This document shows, piece by piece, positions 1-6,064 of a stretch of DNA of 9,779 nucleotides. Source of the stretch: DASQUK01 sp046723645 (GTDB lineage Bacteria; Actinomycetota; Acidimicrobiia; Acidimicrobiales; VFJN01); NCBI GenBank assembly GCA_046723645.1, contig JBKOUY010000202.1, forward strand, positions 1-9,779. Reading direction: 5' to 3'. How positions within the stretch are numbered: position 1 is the stretch's first letter; each line of letters begins with the position of its first letter. A program made the position numbers and the translations under genes. A model generated the notes under the pieces. It made no database searches and was not told the DNA's origin. It saw only the letters and a list, made by a program, of their open reading frames with translations.

Positions 1-869
1 ACGATGCTCGGGGCGCGCACAGCGGCGGCCACGTGTGAGGCACCGGTGTCGTTGGTGACCACCATGCGCGCTTGCTGGTACAGCGCCGCCAATTCGCCGA
101 GGCCGGTTTGCCCGGCCAGGTCGATTGCCTCACCGTGCATCATGCGGGCGACAGCGCGCACCAGGCCGGCCTCGTCCGTCGATCCCGTCATCACCACCGG
201 CAAGCCGCGGCTGACGAGATGGTCTCCGACCCGGGCGAAGCATGGCGCCGGCCAGCGACGATCCTGACGAGACGCGCCCGGGTGAAGGCATGCGAAGTGG
301 CCGCCGGCCAACCCGGCCTTCTCGATCAAGAGGGCCGCGGTCTGCCCCTCGCCGTCAGTCACCGGCAAGTCGAGCTCGAATCCAGCGGGAGGACATCCAG
401 CGGCACCGACGACGGCCAGGTTCCTGCCGATCTCCGGCACGTCGGTGAGGTACTCGATCGATGTCCCCGGTGGCACCCAATGGCCGGGCAGATGGGCGGT
501 CACCTGGTGGCGGGGGCCAAAGAGCGTCAACAGAGGATTGGTCACGATCCCGCTGCCATGTATCTGCAAGCCCAGATCGAAGCGCCTGCTCTGCGCACGT
601 TGGAGGAACCGGACCGCCGCCGGGGGATCCGGCGTTACCTCCGGCAACCCGGCGACGCCCTCAACCACCAGCAACTCGTCGACAAGGCTCGGATAGCGCG
701 CCACGAACCAGGTGCTCGACGCCAGCCCCGACAAGGTGATCTGCGCACGCGGGTACGCGGCTCGGAGAGCTCGCAGAGCGGGAACCGCACACAACAGATC
801 GCCAACACCAGGCAGCGCCCTGAGCACGACGATCCGCGGCTCGGAACCCACCGCATCGCCTCCGCCCAT
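1..869 (-). CDS. Glycosyltransferase family 9 (heptosyltransferase-like), partial at left edge
   Basis: The minus strand reads open from an ATG at 867-869 to the window edge for 289 codons with no stop, so the C-terminus is missing. The N-terminus (residues 12-48) has the GT9 pattern: a strand IVVLRALPGVGDLLCAVPAL, then a helix and ITLSG, as in ADP-heptose:LPS heptosyltransferases. The second Rossmann half starts near residue 193 with CLHPGASRQDRRWP, followed by VVMTGSTDEAG (225-235), IDLAGQTGLGELAAL (249-263) and VVTNDTGASHVAAA (270-283), the usual nucleotide-sugar binding block. The family moves a sugar from a nucleotide donor, usually onto a cell-surface glycan. In a Gram-positive actinobacterium the acceptor is unlikely to be LPS and cannot be told from sequence. 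The start is supported by G-rich sequence (GGGAAGGGCTGAGG) just upstream. Family call is firm; substrate is unknown. Confidence 0.93.
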   Translation of the reverse strand, partial: MGGGDAVGSEPRIVVLRALPGVGDLLCAVPALRALRAAYPRAQITLSGLASSTWFVARYPSLVDELLVVEGVAGLPEVTPDPPAAVRFLQRAQSRRFDLGLQIHGSGIVTNPLLTLFGPRHQVTAHLPGHWVPPGTSIEYLTDVPEIGRNLAVVGAAGCPPAGFELDLPVTDGEGQTAALLIEKAGLAGGHFACLHPGASRQDRRWPAPCFARVGDHLVSRGLPVVMTGSTDEAGLVRAVARMMHGEAIDLAGQTGLGELAALYQQARMVVTNDTGASHVAAAVRAPSI

Positions 870-1037
870 GACCTCAGCCCTTCCCCGTAGCCGTGCGGTT
901 CATGCGCCAGGCCAGGGCAGCCGGCGGAGCGATACGGCGAGGGGGAACCCTGCTCAACGGGTGGCGGAGTCGGCAACTGCCGACGTGCAACCGGGGCCCA
1001 ATGCCGCGCGGCACGCCCCCTCGACCACCATCACCCT
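870..1037. other. Intergenic leader of the GT9 gene
   Basis: This stretch lies between the hairpin behind the small acidic gene and the GT9 start. It should hold the GT9 promoter, unless the GT9 gene is read through from upstream. No clear -35/-10 pair stands out. A 63-codon minus-strand frame (874-1065) crosses it, but its Arg/Gly/Pro-rich product has no recognisable feature and I do not accept it as a gene. Confidence 0.4.
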
Positions 1038-1059
1038 GGCCGGTCGCTCTCGACCGGCC
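1038..1059 (-). terminator. Hairpin terminator behind the small acidic gene
   Basis: A perfect 9-bp inverted repeat, GGCCGGTCG / CGACCGGCC, with a 4-base loop begins 2 bases after the stop codon (1062-1064) of the minus-strand gene. There is no T-tract, which is common for terminators in GC-rich actinobacteria. Position and stem strength support the call; termination itself is inferred. Confidence 0.6.
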
Positions 1060-1061
1060 TG

Positions 1062-1337
1062 TCACCGGGGCGGCGTGTCGGGCGGGGACGGAGACTCGTG
1101 GTTGGCGGGGGATGTCGTCTGTCGGCTGTGACCCTCGAGCCGGTCGATCTGGTCGCCTACCTCCACCGCCGGGTCTTCGGACTCGCGGTCGGGGTCGAGC
1201 ACGGTCTCAGCGTTCTGGGCCTTCTCGCTCGCTGCCAACCCGGATCCGGCGGCGCCATCAGTTGCACCGGCGTCGGGGTCGGCCGCCACGTGGTCGGGCC
1301 GGTCGTCTCGTGGCTCTCGCGCCGATTCATCGTCCAT
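1062..1337 (-). CDS. Small acidic, probably disordered protein of unknown function
   Basis: This is a 91-residue frame starting at an ATG (1335-1337), with a G-rich ribosome-binding site (AGGGATGGGGG) just upstream. A GTG seven codons earlier (1358) is the alternative start. The product is strongly acidic (23 Asp/Glu against 8 Arg/Lys) and rich in Ala, Pro, Ser and Gly, with no Cys, no membrane segment and no signal peptide. The middle (residues 58-68, VEVGDQIDRLE) is the only part that could form a regular helix; the rest looks disordered. I do not recognise the family. Evidence for a real gene is the sensible amino-acid make-up, the ribosome-binding site and the terminator-like hairpin right behind the stop. 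It is transcribed divergently from the phosphatase and could be expressed alone. Confidence 0.55.
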   Translation of the reverse strand: MDDESAREPRDDRPDHVAADPDAGATDGAAGSGLAASEKAQNAETVLDPDRESEDPAVEVGDQIDRLEGHSRQTTSPANHESPSPPDTPPR

Positions 1338-1633
1338 GCCCCCATCCCTACCCGACACCTCGGGACCCCAACGTTCCGCCCTGGTGGAGGGCTGAGCCCC
1401 GGCGCCCCGCGACGAACACCGCCTCAGGCCTTCGGGCCGCAGGCGGCCGCGTCATGCCCGACGGCCGGTTTGGTACCACTGTCGGTTGGGTACCTGGCGG
1501 TCCAGAACCCCGCCGGCCCCCGGGACTCCCCCCACCCGGGGGCCGGCGCTGGCTCGTCAATCGGCCGACAAGAGGGCAACTCGAGGCGGCTCGCAGCGAG
1601 GCGGGCGTCGCATCGGCTGTGCGAGTATGCGGC
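1338..1633. other. Divergent intergenic region between small acidic gene and phosphatase
   Basis: This region should carry promoters for both divergent genes. It contains two GGTACC palindromes (1472-1477 and 1489-1494, 17 bases start to start; the first is within the 8-bp palindrome TGGTACCA) and a very strong hairpin (1511-1548, listed separately). A lone half-site TCGGGAC sits at 1360-1366. Long open frames cross the region but have the Arg/Pro/Gly-rich look of non-coding GC-rich DNA. I see no convincing gene here. Confidence 0.5.
1511..1548. repeat. Perfect 14-bp inverted repeat (very stable hairpin)
   Basis: The arms are CGCCGGCCCCCGGG (1511-1524) and CCCGGGGGCCGGCG (1535-1548), exact reverse complements, with a 10-base loop. 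It lies about 85 bases upstream of the likely original start of the phosphatase (1634). It could be a terminator for readthrough toward either gene, a leader-RNA structure, or a protein site; the sequence does not decide between these. Confidence 0.75.
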
Positions 1634-1719
1634 ATGCTTGGGCGGGTCCGCCGTGGTGACCGTCGGGCGTTGTTTGCCGGTGCCGTCGCCTTGCCGGGAT
1701 CGCAATCCTCTATCCCCTC

Positions 1720-2697
1720 GTGGCCGATGTAGCCGTCCGGCCACTCACCGTGTTCGTCCTCCCTGGGTCGTTGACTGCCGTGCTTGGCGGCTGGCGCCCC
1801 ACGGTGTTGATCGGCGTCTCGTCGTTGGTGTTCGCGGTGGTGTTCGGCGTCACCGGTCCCCTCGACACGGAGGCGCTGATCGCCCGGTGGTTGGTGATCG
1901 TCGCTGGGATCGCCATGGGGGCGGTCGGCGCGGCCGTCCGCCAGGGGCAGGCCGGTCGTTTGGCGGACTTTCACGAGGCGACGACCCTGCGAGCGGCGTT
2001 CGAGCGTGCCTTGGCGCCGTCTCCCCTACCACCGGACGGCGTGGTGGCCCTTGCCCGCTACCGGGCTGCCGAAACCCGAATGCAACTCGGTGGCGACTTC
2101 CTGGAAGCGGTCACCCTCGCCGACGGCCGCCTGGCCGTTCTCATCGGCGACGTCTGTGGCCACGGCCCAAGGGAGGCGGCATTCGGAGCCGCATTGCGGG
2201 CGGGCTGGAAGAGCATCGCTCTCGGCGGCAAGCAGGATCCCGCAGACTGGATGGACGCGCTCAACACCTCGTTCTTCGAGGACGGGCGCATCGACACCTT
2301 CGTCACGGTGTGCACGGGCCACTTCGACCCGGACGCCCAGGTCGCACGGTTCGTCAATGCCGGGCACCCGCCCCCAATAGCCCTGGAACGCCCTGCCCGT
2401 CCGCTCGAGCTGCCGCTGGCGCGTCCCCTAGGGCTCGGGTTGACCAGCGCATGGACAGCCGGCGATGTGCCGTGGGGTGGTGACCCGCTGCTCTTCTACA
2501 CGGACGGCCTCATCGAGAACCCGAAGCTCGGAGGCCGACCCCGACGGTGGCAGGAGGATGGGTTACTGGCCTGGCTCGACGGTCAGCCACCCCTCATGAC
2601 CGCCACGGCCTTCATCGACGCCCTACTCGAAGCAGCCACCGACGGGCGTGACCTGCGCGACGACATCGCGATCTTGCTCGTCGCCGCCGACCGCTGA
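1720..2697 (+). CDS. Membrane-anchored PP2C/SpoIIE-type (RsbU-like) serine phosphatase, 5' end probably frameshifted
   Basis: The 325 residues read from GTG 1720 carry the full PP2C/SpoIIE motif set: GGDF (124-127), GDVCGHGP (143-150), NAGHPPP (213-219), YTDGLIE (260-266) and the final Asp pair (314-315). The metal-binding Asp residues are therefore present. Two or three hydrophobic segments (about 9-23, 29-46 and 57-73) anchor it to the membrane, and there is no PAS, GAF or receiver sensor. Relatives dephosphorylate anti-sigma-factor antagonists (STAS proteins) in partner-switching stress pathways; no such partner is in the window. GTG 1720 has no ribosome-binding site and starts inside a hydrophobic run. 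The upstream frame from ATG 1634 encodes MLGRVRRGDRRALFAGAVA and would join cleanly to LAGIAILYPLV if one base were added near 1690. The true protein is then about 354 residues with an extra N-terminal helix. Phosphatase call is firm; start is doubtful. Confidence 0.92.
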   Translation: MADVAVRPLTVFVLPGSLTAVLGGWRPTVLIGVSSLVFAVVFGVTGPLDTEALIARWLVIVAGIAMGAVGAAVRQGQAGRLADFHEATTLRAAFERALAPSPLPPDGVVALARYRAAETRMQLGGDFLEAVTLADGRLAVLIGDVCGHGPREAAFGAALRAGWKSIALGGKQDPADWMDALNTSFFEDGRIDTFVTVCTGHFDPDAQVARFVNAGHPPPIALERPARPLELPLARPLGLGLTSAWTAGDVPWGGDPLLFYTDGLIENPKLGGRPRRWQEDGLLAWLDGQPPLMTATAFIDALLEAATDGRDLRDDIAILLVAADR

Positions 2698-2830
2698 CCC
2701 CCACCGGGCGTCGGCGAAGACCTGCGAGTAGGTGCCGGTCGTGTCGTCCAGACCGGTGATCGTGGTGACCGGGAAGGGTGAGTTCGCTGCCCACTCGTCG
2801 GACAAGGACTGGTCCGGTTCCGCGTCGGCA
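2698..2830 (-). pseudogene. Possible remnant of a minus-strand coding sequence
   Basis: In one minus-strand frame this short gap reads like normal protein, with strong G/C bias at third codon positions. It includes DAEPDQSLSDEWAANSP, then TTITGLDDTTGT and QVFADARWG. It has no start of its own and runs without a stop into sequence antisense to the phosphatase, where the translation turns into noise. It may be the decayed end of a lost gene or chance in GC-rich DNA. No family is recognised. Confidence 0.2.
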
Positions 2831-2836
2831 TGACGA

Positions 2837-2855
2837 CCGGGAGGTGGCCTCCCGG
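2837..2855. terminator. 8-bp hairpin between phosphatase and permease
   Basis: CCGGGAGG and CCTCCCGG form a perfect 8-bp stem around a 3-base loop. It lies about 140 bases behind the phosphatase stop and 30 bases before the permease start. It could end phosphatase transcripts or act in the permease leader. There is no T-tract. Confidence 0.45.
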
Positions 2856-2884
2856 CGAGCGGTGGTGTTGCCACGATCGTCACA

Positions 2885-5245
2885 ATGCCCCGGCTGGGCT
2901 TCAATACCGGGGTGGGCGCGGTCTGGTACCGGTTGCGGTGCGGCCTTCGATCCCGATGGCGCGCGTCCGCTGGCCTAGCTGTCGTCGTCGCGGTCTTGGT
3001 CGGGGTGGTCCTCACCTTGGCCGCGGGCGCCGTGCGAACGCTGACCGCCCCGGACCGGTACGTCTCGTCGCAGGACGCGCGGCCCGACGCGTCGGTGGAG
3101 CAGGCCAGCGGGCCGCCGCGCACGGCCGAGCTGGCGTCGCTGCCGGCGGTCAAGGACGCCCATGGGATGACGTTCGTCTTCGGCGGCCTCGTCCCCGAGG
3201 ACGGCCGGCCGGAGGAAGGCGACGGCTTGGAGGCCCTGGTCTTCGCCGGTTCGCACCTTGCGACCGGTACGCGCCTGGTGGAGGGGCGCGAGCCGGACCC
3301 CGCGGCGCCGGGGGAGTTCGTCGCGACCCGCTCGTTCGTCAAGTCGGTTCAGGCGACGGTCGGTCAACGGTACGACCTGTGGGTCATCCCGCAGGGTCCG
3401 GCCGCCGCGCTCGGGTTCGACGCCGCGGACCAGGCCGTGAGGCTGCTGGGTGCGACCCTGGTTGGCGTGGTCGACGGGCCGTCCGAGCTCCAGGACGGCG
3501 ACCCGATCGCCGTCTTCCCCGAAACGCTGCTCGACGCCGGGGACGTCGGCATCGCAGCCACGCCGATCGCCGTGACCCTCGCTCCGGGAGCGACCCTCCG
3601 CGACCTGCGCTCCCAGATCGACGGGTTGCCAAACCCCGACCAGTTCGGGATCGACCCCGGCGACCTGGTGCCCAGCGAGGTCCGTGACGCAGTCAACGCC
3701 CAGGGCCAGGGTCTGGCGATCCTGGCCGTGATCGCTGGTGTCGCGACGATCGTCGTGCTCGGGCAGCTGCTGGGCCGCCAGGTGCGCCGCGCCGAAACCG
3801 AACGCCTCGTGCTGAGCGCGATGGGCATGACCCGCAGCGAGGTGGCCGCCGACCCGCTGCTGGACGCAGCCGCACCGACGCTCGCCGGCGTTTCGGCGAG
3901 TGTCGCCCTCGCGTACCTCGCCTCGGGCCTGTTCCCTCGGGGCTTCGTCCTCCACGTCGAGCCGGGTCCGGGCCGGAGGTTCGAGACCCTGGCGCTGGTT
4001 CCCGGGGCCCTGATCATCGCCGTGCTCGTCCTTACCTGGGTGCTCGTCGCGGTTGCCGTGATGGACAAGGCACGCTCTGGCGTCGGCCGGCCAACCGTCG
4101 TGGACACCGTGGCTCGGCGCCTTCCCGTGCGAGCCGCCACTGCGCTGCGCTTCGCGTTCACGCGCCAGGCGCGCGAGCCCACGAGACCAAGGGCCGCGGT
4201 GGTGGGAGCGGCGCTCGTCGTCGCGGTCCTCGCCGGTGCCCTGACCTTCGGTGCCAGCCTCGGGGACATGGTCGAACGGCCGGCTCGTTGGGGCGCTGAC
4301 TTCGACCTCGTCCTCGGGCAAGGTGGCGACGCGCTGCCGGAGGACGTCCGCACCCAGCTCGAGAACGATCCCGACGTCGCCGCCGTGACGCTGTTCGGCA
4401 CGATCATCACGACCGTGGATACCGACGGCTTCGACGTGACCGGGATGCTGCCGGTGGTCGGGTCGACAGCGCCGTACGTCTTCGACGGTCGCCTGGCCGA
4501 AGGCGCCGACGAGATTGTCATCGGCCGCGTCGTCGCCCGGCGTCTGGGTGTCGGCGTCGATGACGAGCTCGAGGTCATCGGGCCGGCGGGCCCCCGCACG
4601 CTGCGAATCACCGGCCTGGCGGTCCTGCCGAGCATCGAGGGGGGCGACGGCGTCGGCGAGGGCGGGCTCGTCACGTTCGACGGCATCCGCCGGCTCGATC
4701 CGTCGGCGGCGCCGACGGCGGCGGCGATCCGGCTCCGGTCGGGCGTGTCACCCGACGTCGCCGCGGAGCGGCTCTCGGCGAACACCGGGATGGCCGTGGA
4801 CCAAGGGTTCGACCGGCCGTCCGTGATCGTCAATGTCGCCCGCGCCCGTGCGATCCCCTACCTCGTCGCCGCCGTCGCGGGAGTCCTGGTGCTGCTCAAC
4901 CTGGCCCATCACCTGATCCTTTCCACCCGGCGGCGCCACCGCGACCTCGCCGTCCTGCGGGCGCTCGGCGCAGACCGCCGTTGGGTCACCGGTGTCGTCC
5001 ACTGGCAGGCGTCGCTGTTCACGATCGTCGTCGTGGCGCTGGGCGCACCGATCGGGATCGCTGCCGGACGTGTCGTTTACCGCACGTTCGTGAATCGCGT
5101 CGGTGCGGTGGACACCGTGACGCTGCCGTTCGGCTTCTACGCGCTCACGCTCGCGGGGCTGGTCGCGCTGGCCAACGTACTGGGAGCGCACAGCGCCCAC
5201 CGCGTCCGCCAGCAACCTCCCGCCGACAGCCTCGCCGACGAGTGA
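2885..5245 (+). CDS. FtsX/MacB-type ABC transporter permease, no adjacent ATPase
   Basis: This is a 786-residue membrane protein with the layout of two-module FtsX-type permeases. An N-terminal helix (about 29-49) precedes a large extracytoplasmic domain (50-273). A first FtsX module has helices near 276-295, 329-347 and 370-393. A second starting helix (437-458), a second external domain (459-654) and a final FtsX module (helices near 656-678, 709-730, 750-768) follow. The cytoplasmic stretches RRAETERLVLSAMGMTRSEV (301-320) and RRRHRDLAVLRALGADRRWV (682-701) match the coupling regions that contact the ATPase. Such proteins usually work with a MacB/LolD-like ATPase in export, lipoprotein release or envelope stress. 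No ATPase gene lies in the window, although these normally sit next door. The ATG at 2885 has no strong ribosome-binding site; GTG 2915 is a possible alternative. Substrate unknown. Confidence 0.9.
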   Translation: MPRLGFNTGVGAVWYRLRCGLRSRWRASAGLAVVVAVLVGVVLTLAAGAVRTLTAPDRYVSSQDARPDASVEQASGPPRTAELASLPAVKDAHGMTFVFGGLVPEDGRPEEGDGLEALVFAGSHLATGTRLVEGREPDPAAPGEFVATRSFVKSVQATVGQRYDLWVIPQGPAAALGFDAADQAVRLLGATLVGVVDGPSELQDGDPIAVFPETLLDAGDVGIAATPIAVTLAPGATLRDLRSQIDGLPNPDQFGIDPGDLVPSEVRDAVNAQGQGLAILAVIAGVATIVVLGQLLGRQVRRAETERLVLSAMGMTRSEVAADPLLDAAAPTLAGVSASVALAYLASGLFPRGFVLHVEPGPGRRFETLALVPGALIIAVLVLTWVLVAVAVMDKARSGVGRPTVVDTVARRLPVRAATALRFAFTRQAREPTRPRAAVVGAALVVAVLAGALTFGASLGDMVERPARWGADFDLVLGQGGDALPEDVRTQLENDPDVAAVTLFGTIITTVDTDGFDVTGMLPVVGSTAPYVFDGRLAEGADEIVIGRVVARRLGVGVDDELEVIGPAGPRTLRITGLAVLPSIEGGDGVGEGGLVTFDGIRRLDPSAAPTAAAIRLRSGVSPDVAAERLSANTGMAVDQGFDRPSVIVNVARARAIPYLVAAVAGVLVLLNLAHHLILSTRRRHRDLAVLRALGADRRWVTGVVHWQASLFTIVVVALGAPIGIAAGRVVYRTFVNRVGAVDTVTLPFGFYALTLAGLVALANVLGAHSAHRVRQQPPADSLADE

Positions 5246-5314
5246 TCACCCGCGGGCGCCCCGCCCTGTCGGCGGCCACGCCCTCCGCACATTCGCCAGG
5301 CTGGACGGCTATGA

Positions 5315-5437
5315 CACCCGGACACGGATCTCAGTTCGTCGTCTGACTTGTGGGACGCCACGGCCTTCGGCCTAGGAGACATGGTGGACGGGTGGGCCAA
5401 CCGGGACCTCGATATCGGCACCTTCCAGACGGTGTGA
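5315..5437 (+). pseudogene. Short coding-like remnant, no good start
   Basis: The frame opens after a TGA at 5312-5314 and ends at TGA 5435-5437, about 40 codons. It includes SDLWDATAFGLGDMVDGWAN and DLDIGTFQTV, with G/C-biased third positions and a protein-like composition. The only in-frame ATG (5381) would leave 18 residues, although an AGGAG lies just before it. It could be the C-terminal end of a gene whose 5' part was lost, or a tiny peptide. Family not recognised. Confidence 0.25.
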
Positions 5438-5451
5438 TCGCCCACATACCG

Positions 5452-5464
5452 GGGTCCCGGACCC
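5452..5464. repeat. 13-bp palindrome
   Basis: GGGTCC and GGACCC are exact reverse complements around one central C. It lies 15 bases after the coding-like remnant. It is too tight to fold as an RNA hairpin with its full stem, so a protein-binding site is possible; no known operator is recognised. Confidence 0.3.
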
Positions 5465-5484
5465 GAGTAGGTGCCCTTGAGCCT

Positions 5485-5507
5485 GGCGGCAGCCGGTCAT
5501 TGCCGCC
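5485..5507. terminator. 7-bp hairpin in the convergent gap
   Basis: GGCGGCA (5485-5491) pairs with TGCCGCC (5501-5507) around a 9-base loop. Its place between converging genes suggests a terminator serving one or both strands. No T-tract. Confidence 0.4.
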
Positions 5508-5515
5508 GAACGATT

Positions 5516-5552
5516 CCTGGCGGGACGACGAGCGACAAGCCGAACCGCCAGG
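5516..5552 (-). terminator. 8-bp inverted repeat behind the VOC gene
   Basis: CCTGGCGG (5516-5523) and CCGCCAGG (5545-5552) are exact reverse complements, 21 bases apart. The repeat begins 9 bases after the VOC stop codon on the minus strand. It may help end VOC transcripts, though the loop is long. Confidence 0.4.
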
Positions 5553-5561
5553 TACGACGAG

Positions 5562-5960
5562 TCAGGCATCGGCCTCGATGGCAAAGGTGTTGCCGTCGGG
5601 GTCCTGGAACCAGGCGATCCGGCCGCCACCGGCTCGCGGAGCGATGCCCTTGGTGTCCGCCTCGAAGGCGTCGTAGCGGGTGAACTCGACGCCAGCAGCA
5701 GTGAGCTCGTCGACGGTCTGGTCGATGTCGTCGACGTACCAGGTCACCAGCGTCGCCGGTGACTTCCCGGCGGTCTCGGACTGGTACACCATCAGCGCCG
5801 GGCCGCCACCGGAACCGTAGACGCGGGTGCCGTCGGCGATGCGGGCGCTGGGGCCGCGCTGCAGCAGCGGCAGGCCTAGCTTGCCTTCGTAGAACGCAAC
5901 AGCCTGTTGAATGTCAGAGACGGCGATCGAAGCGTTGAGGTGGTAGTTGCTCAGGGCCAT
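5562..5960 (-). CDS. VOC family (glyoxalase/bleomycin-resistance fold) protein
   Basis: This 132-residue single-domain protein has two VOC half-modules. The first (about 5-60) begins with NYHLNASIAVSDIQQAVAFY and includes the usual FYEGKLGLPLLQ; the second (about 65-132) has VTWYVDDIDQTVDELTAAGV and ends with IAWFQDPDGNTFAIEAD. His7, Glu43-region residues and the final Glu of FAIEAD are in places where VOC enzymes often bind metal. The fold covers glyoxalases, dioxygenases, epimerases and drug-binding proteins, so the reaction cannot be named. Length is typical for the small single-domain members. The start is well supported by GAAGGGAAG four bases upstream of the ATG. It is convergent with the permease and divergent from the M23 gene, so it is probably transcribed alone from the short region at 5961-6064. 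Confidence 0.92.
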   Translation of the reverse strand: MALSNYHLNASIAVSDIQQAVAFYEGKLGLPLLQRGPSARIADGTRVYGSGGGPALMVYQSETAGKSPATLVTWYVDDIDQTVDELTAAGVEFTRYDAFEADTKGIAPRAGGGRIAWFQDPDGNTFAIEADA

Positions 5961-5992
5961 GGACTTCCCTTCGGTTTGGGTGCGCTACGCCC

Positions 5993-6013
5993 GGCACCAA
6001 TCAACATGGTGCC
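5993..6013. promoter_or_regulatory. Inverted repeat in the divergent VOC/M23 promoter region
   Basis: GGCACCA and TGGTGCC are perfect 7-bp arms separated by 7 bases. The site sits midway in the 104-base region between the divergent VOC and M23 genes. This is the typical place and form for a dimeric repressor or activator site, but no known consensus is recognised. Confidence 0.4.
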
Positions 6014-6064
6014 ACCGGGCCGGCGGTCCTGGGCTGTGCGTGCCGGGACCCGACACGCACGACC

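Larger units (their letters stand above)
5246..5561. other. Gene-poor, repeat-rich gap between convergent permease and VOC genes
   Basis: About 316 bases without a firm gene. It holds three separate inverted repeats (5452-5464, 5485-5507, 5516-5552) and one short coding-like stretch (5315-5437), listed separately. The octamer ACGACGAG also occurs twice (5525-5532 and 5554-5561). As the flanking genes converge here, transcription termination is the most likely role for at least some of these structures. Confidence 0.5.

Noticed and set aside
72..890. 272-codon plus-strand frame
   Set aside because: It is antisense to the GT9 gene, which has all family motifs on the minus strand; the plus-strand product is a low-complexity Arg/Gln-rich shadow.
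874..1065. 63-codon minus-strand frame between GT9 and the small acidic gene
   Set aside because: Composition is Arg/Gly/Pro-rich, the terminator-like hairpin lies inside it and no ribosome-binding site is seen.
1358..1377. DosR-like half-site TCGGGAC upstream of the small acidic gene
   Set aside because: Only one half-site is present with no symmetric partner; expected by chance in GC-rich DNA.
1098..2483. 461-codon plus-strand frame
   Set aside because: It overlaps the phosphatase in another frame and is Arg/Gly/Pro-rich with no domain; only the phosphatase frame shows motifs.
2975..4833. Two long minus-strand frames (448 and 489 codons) opposite the permease
   Set aside because: These are typical antisense frames of GC-rich genes; their composition (Arg/Asp/Gln or Ser/Thr/Arg-rich) lacks any recognisable fold.
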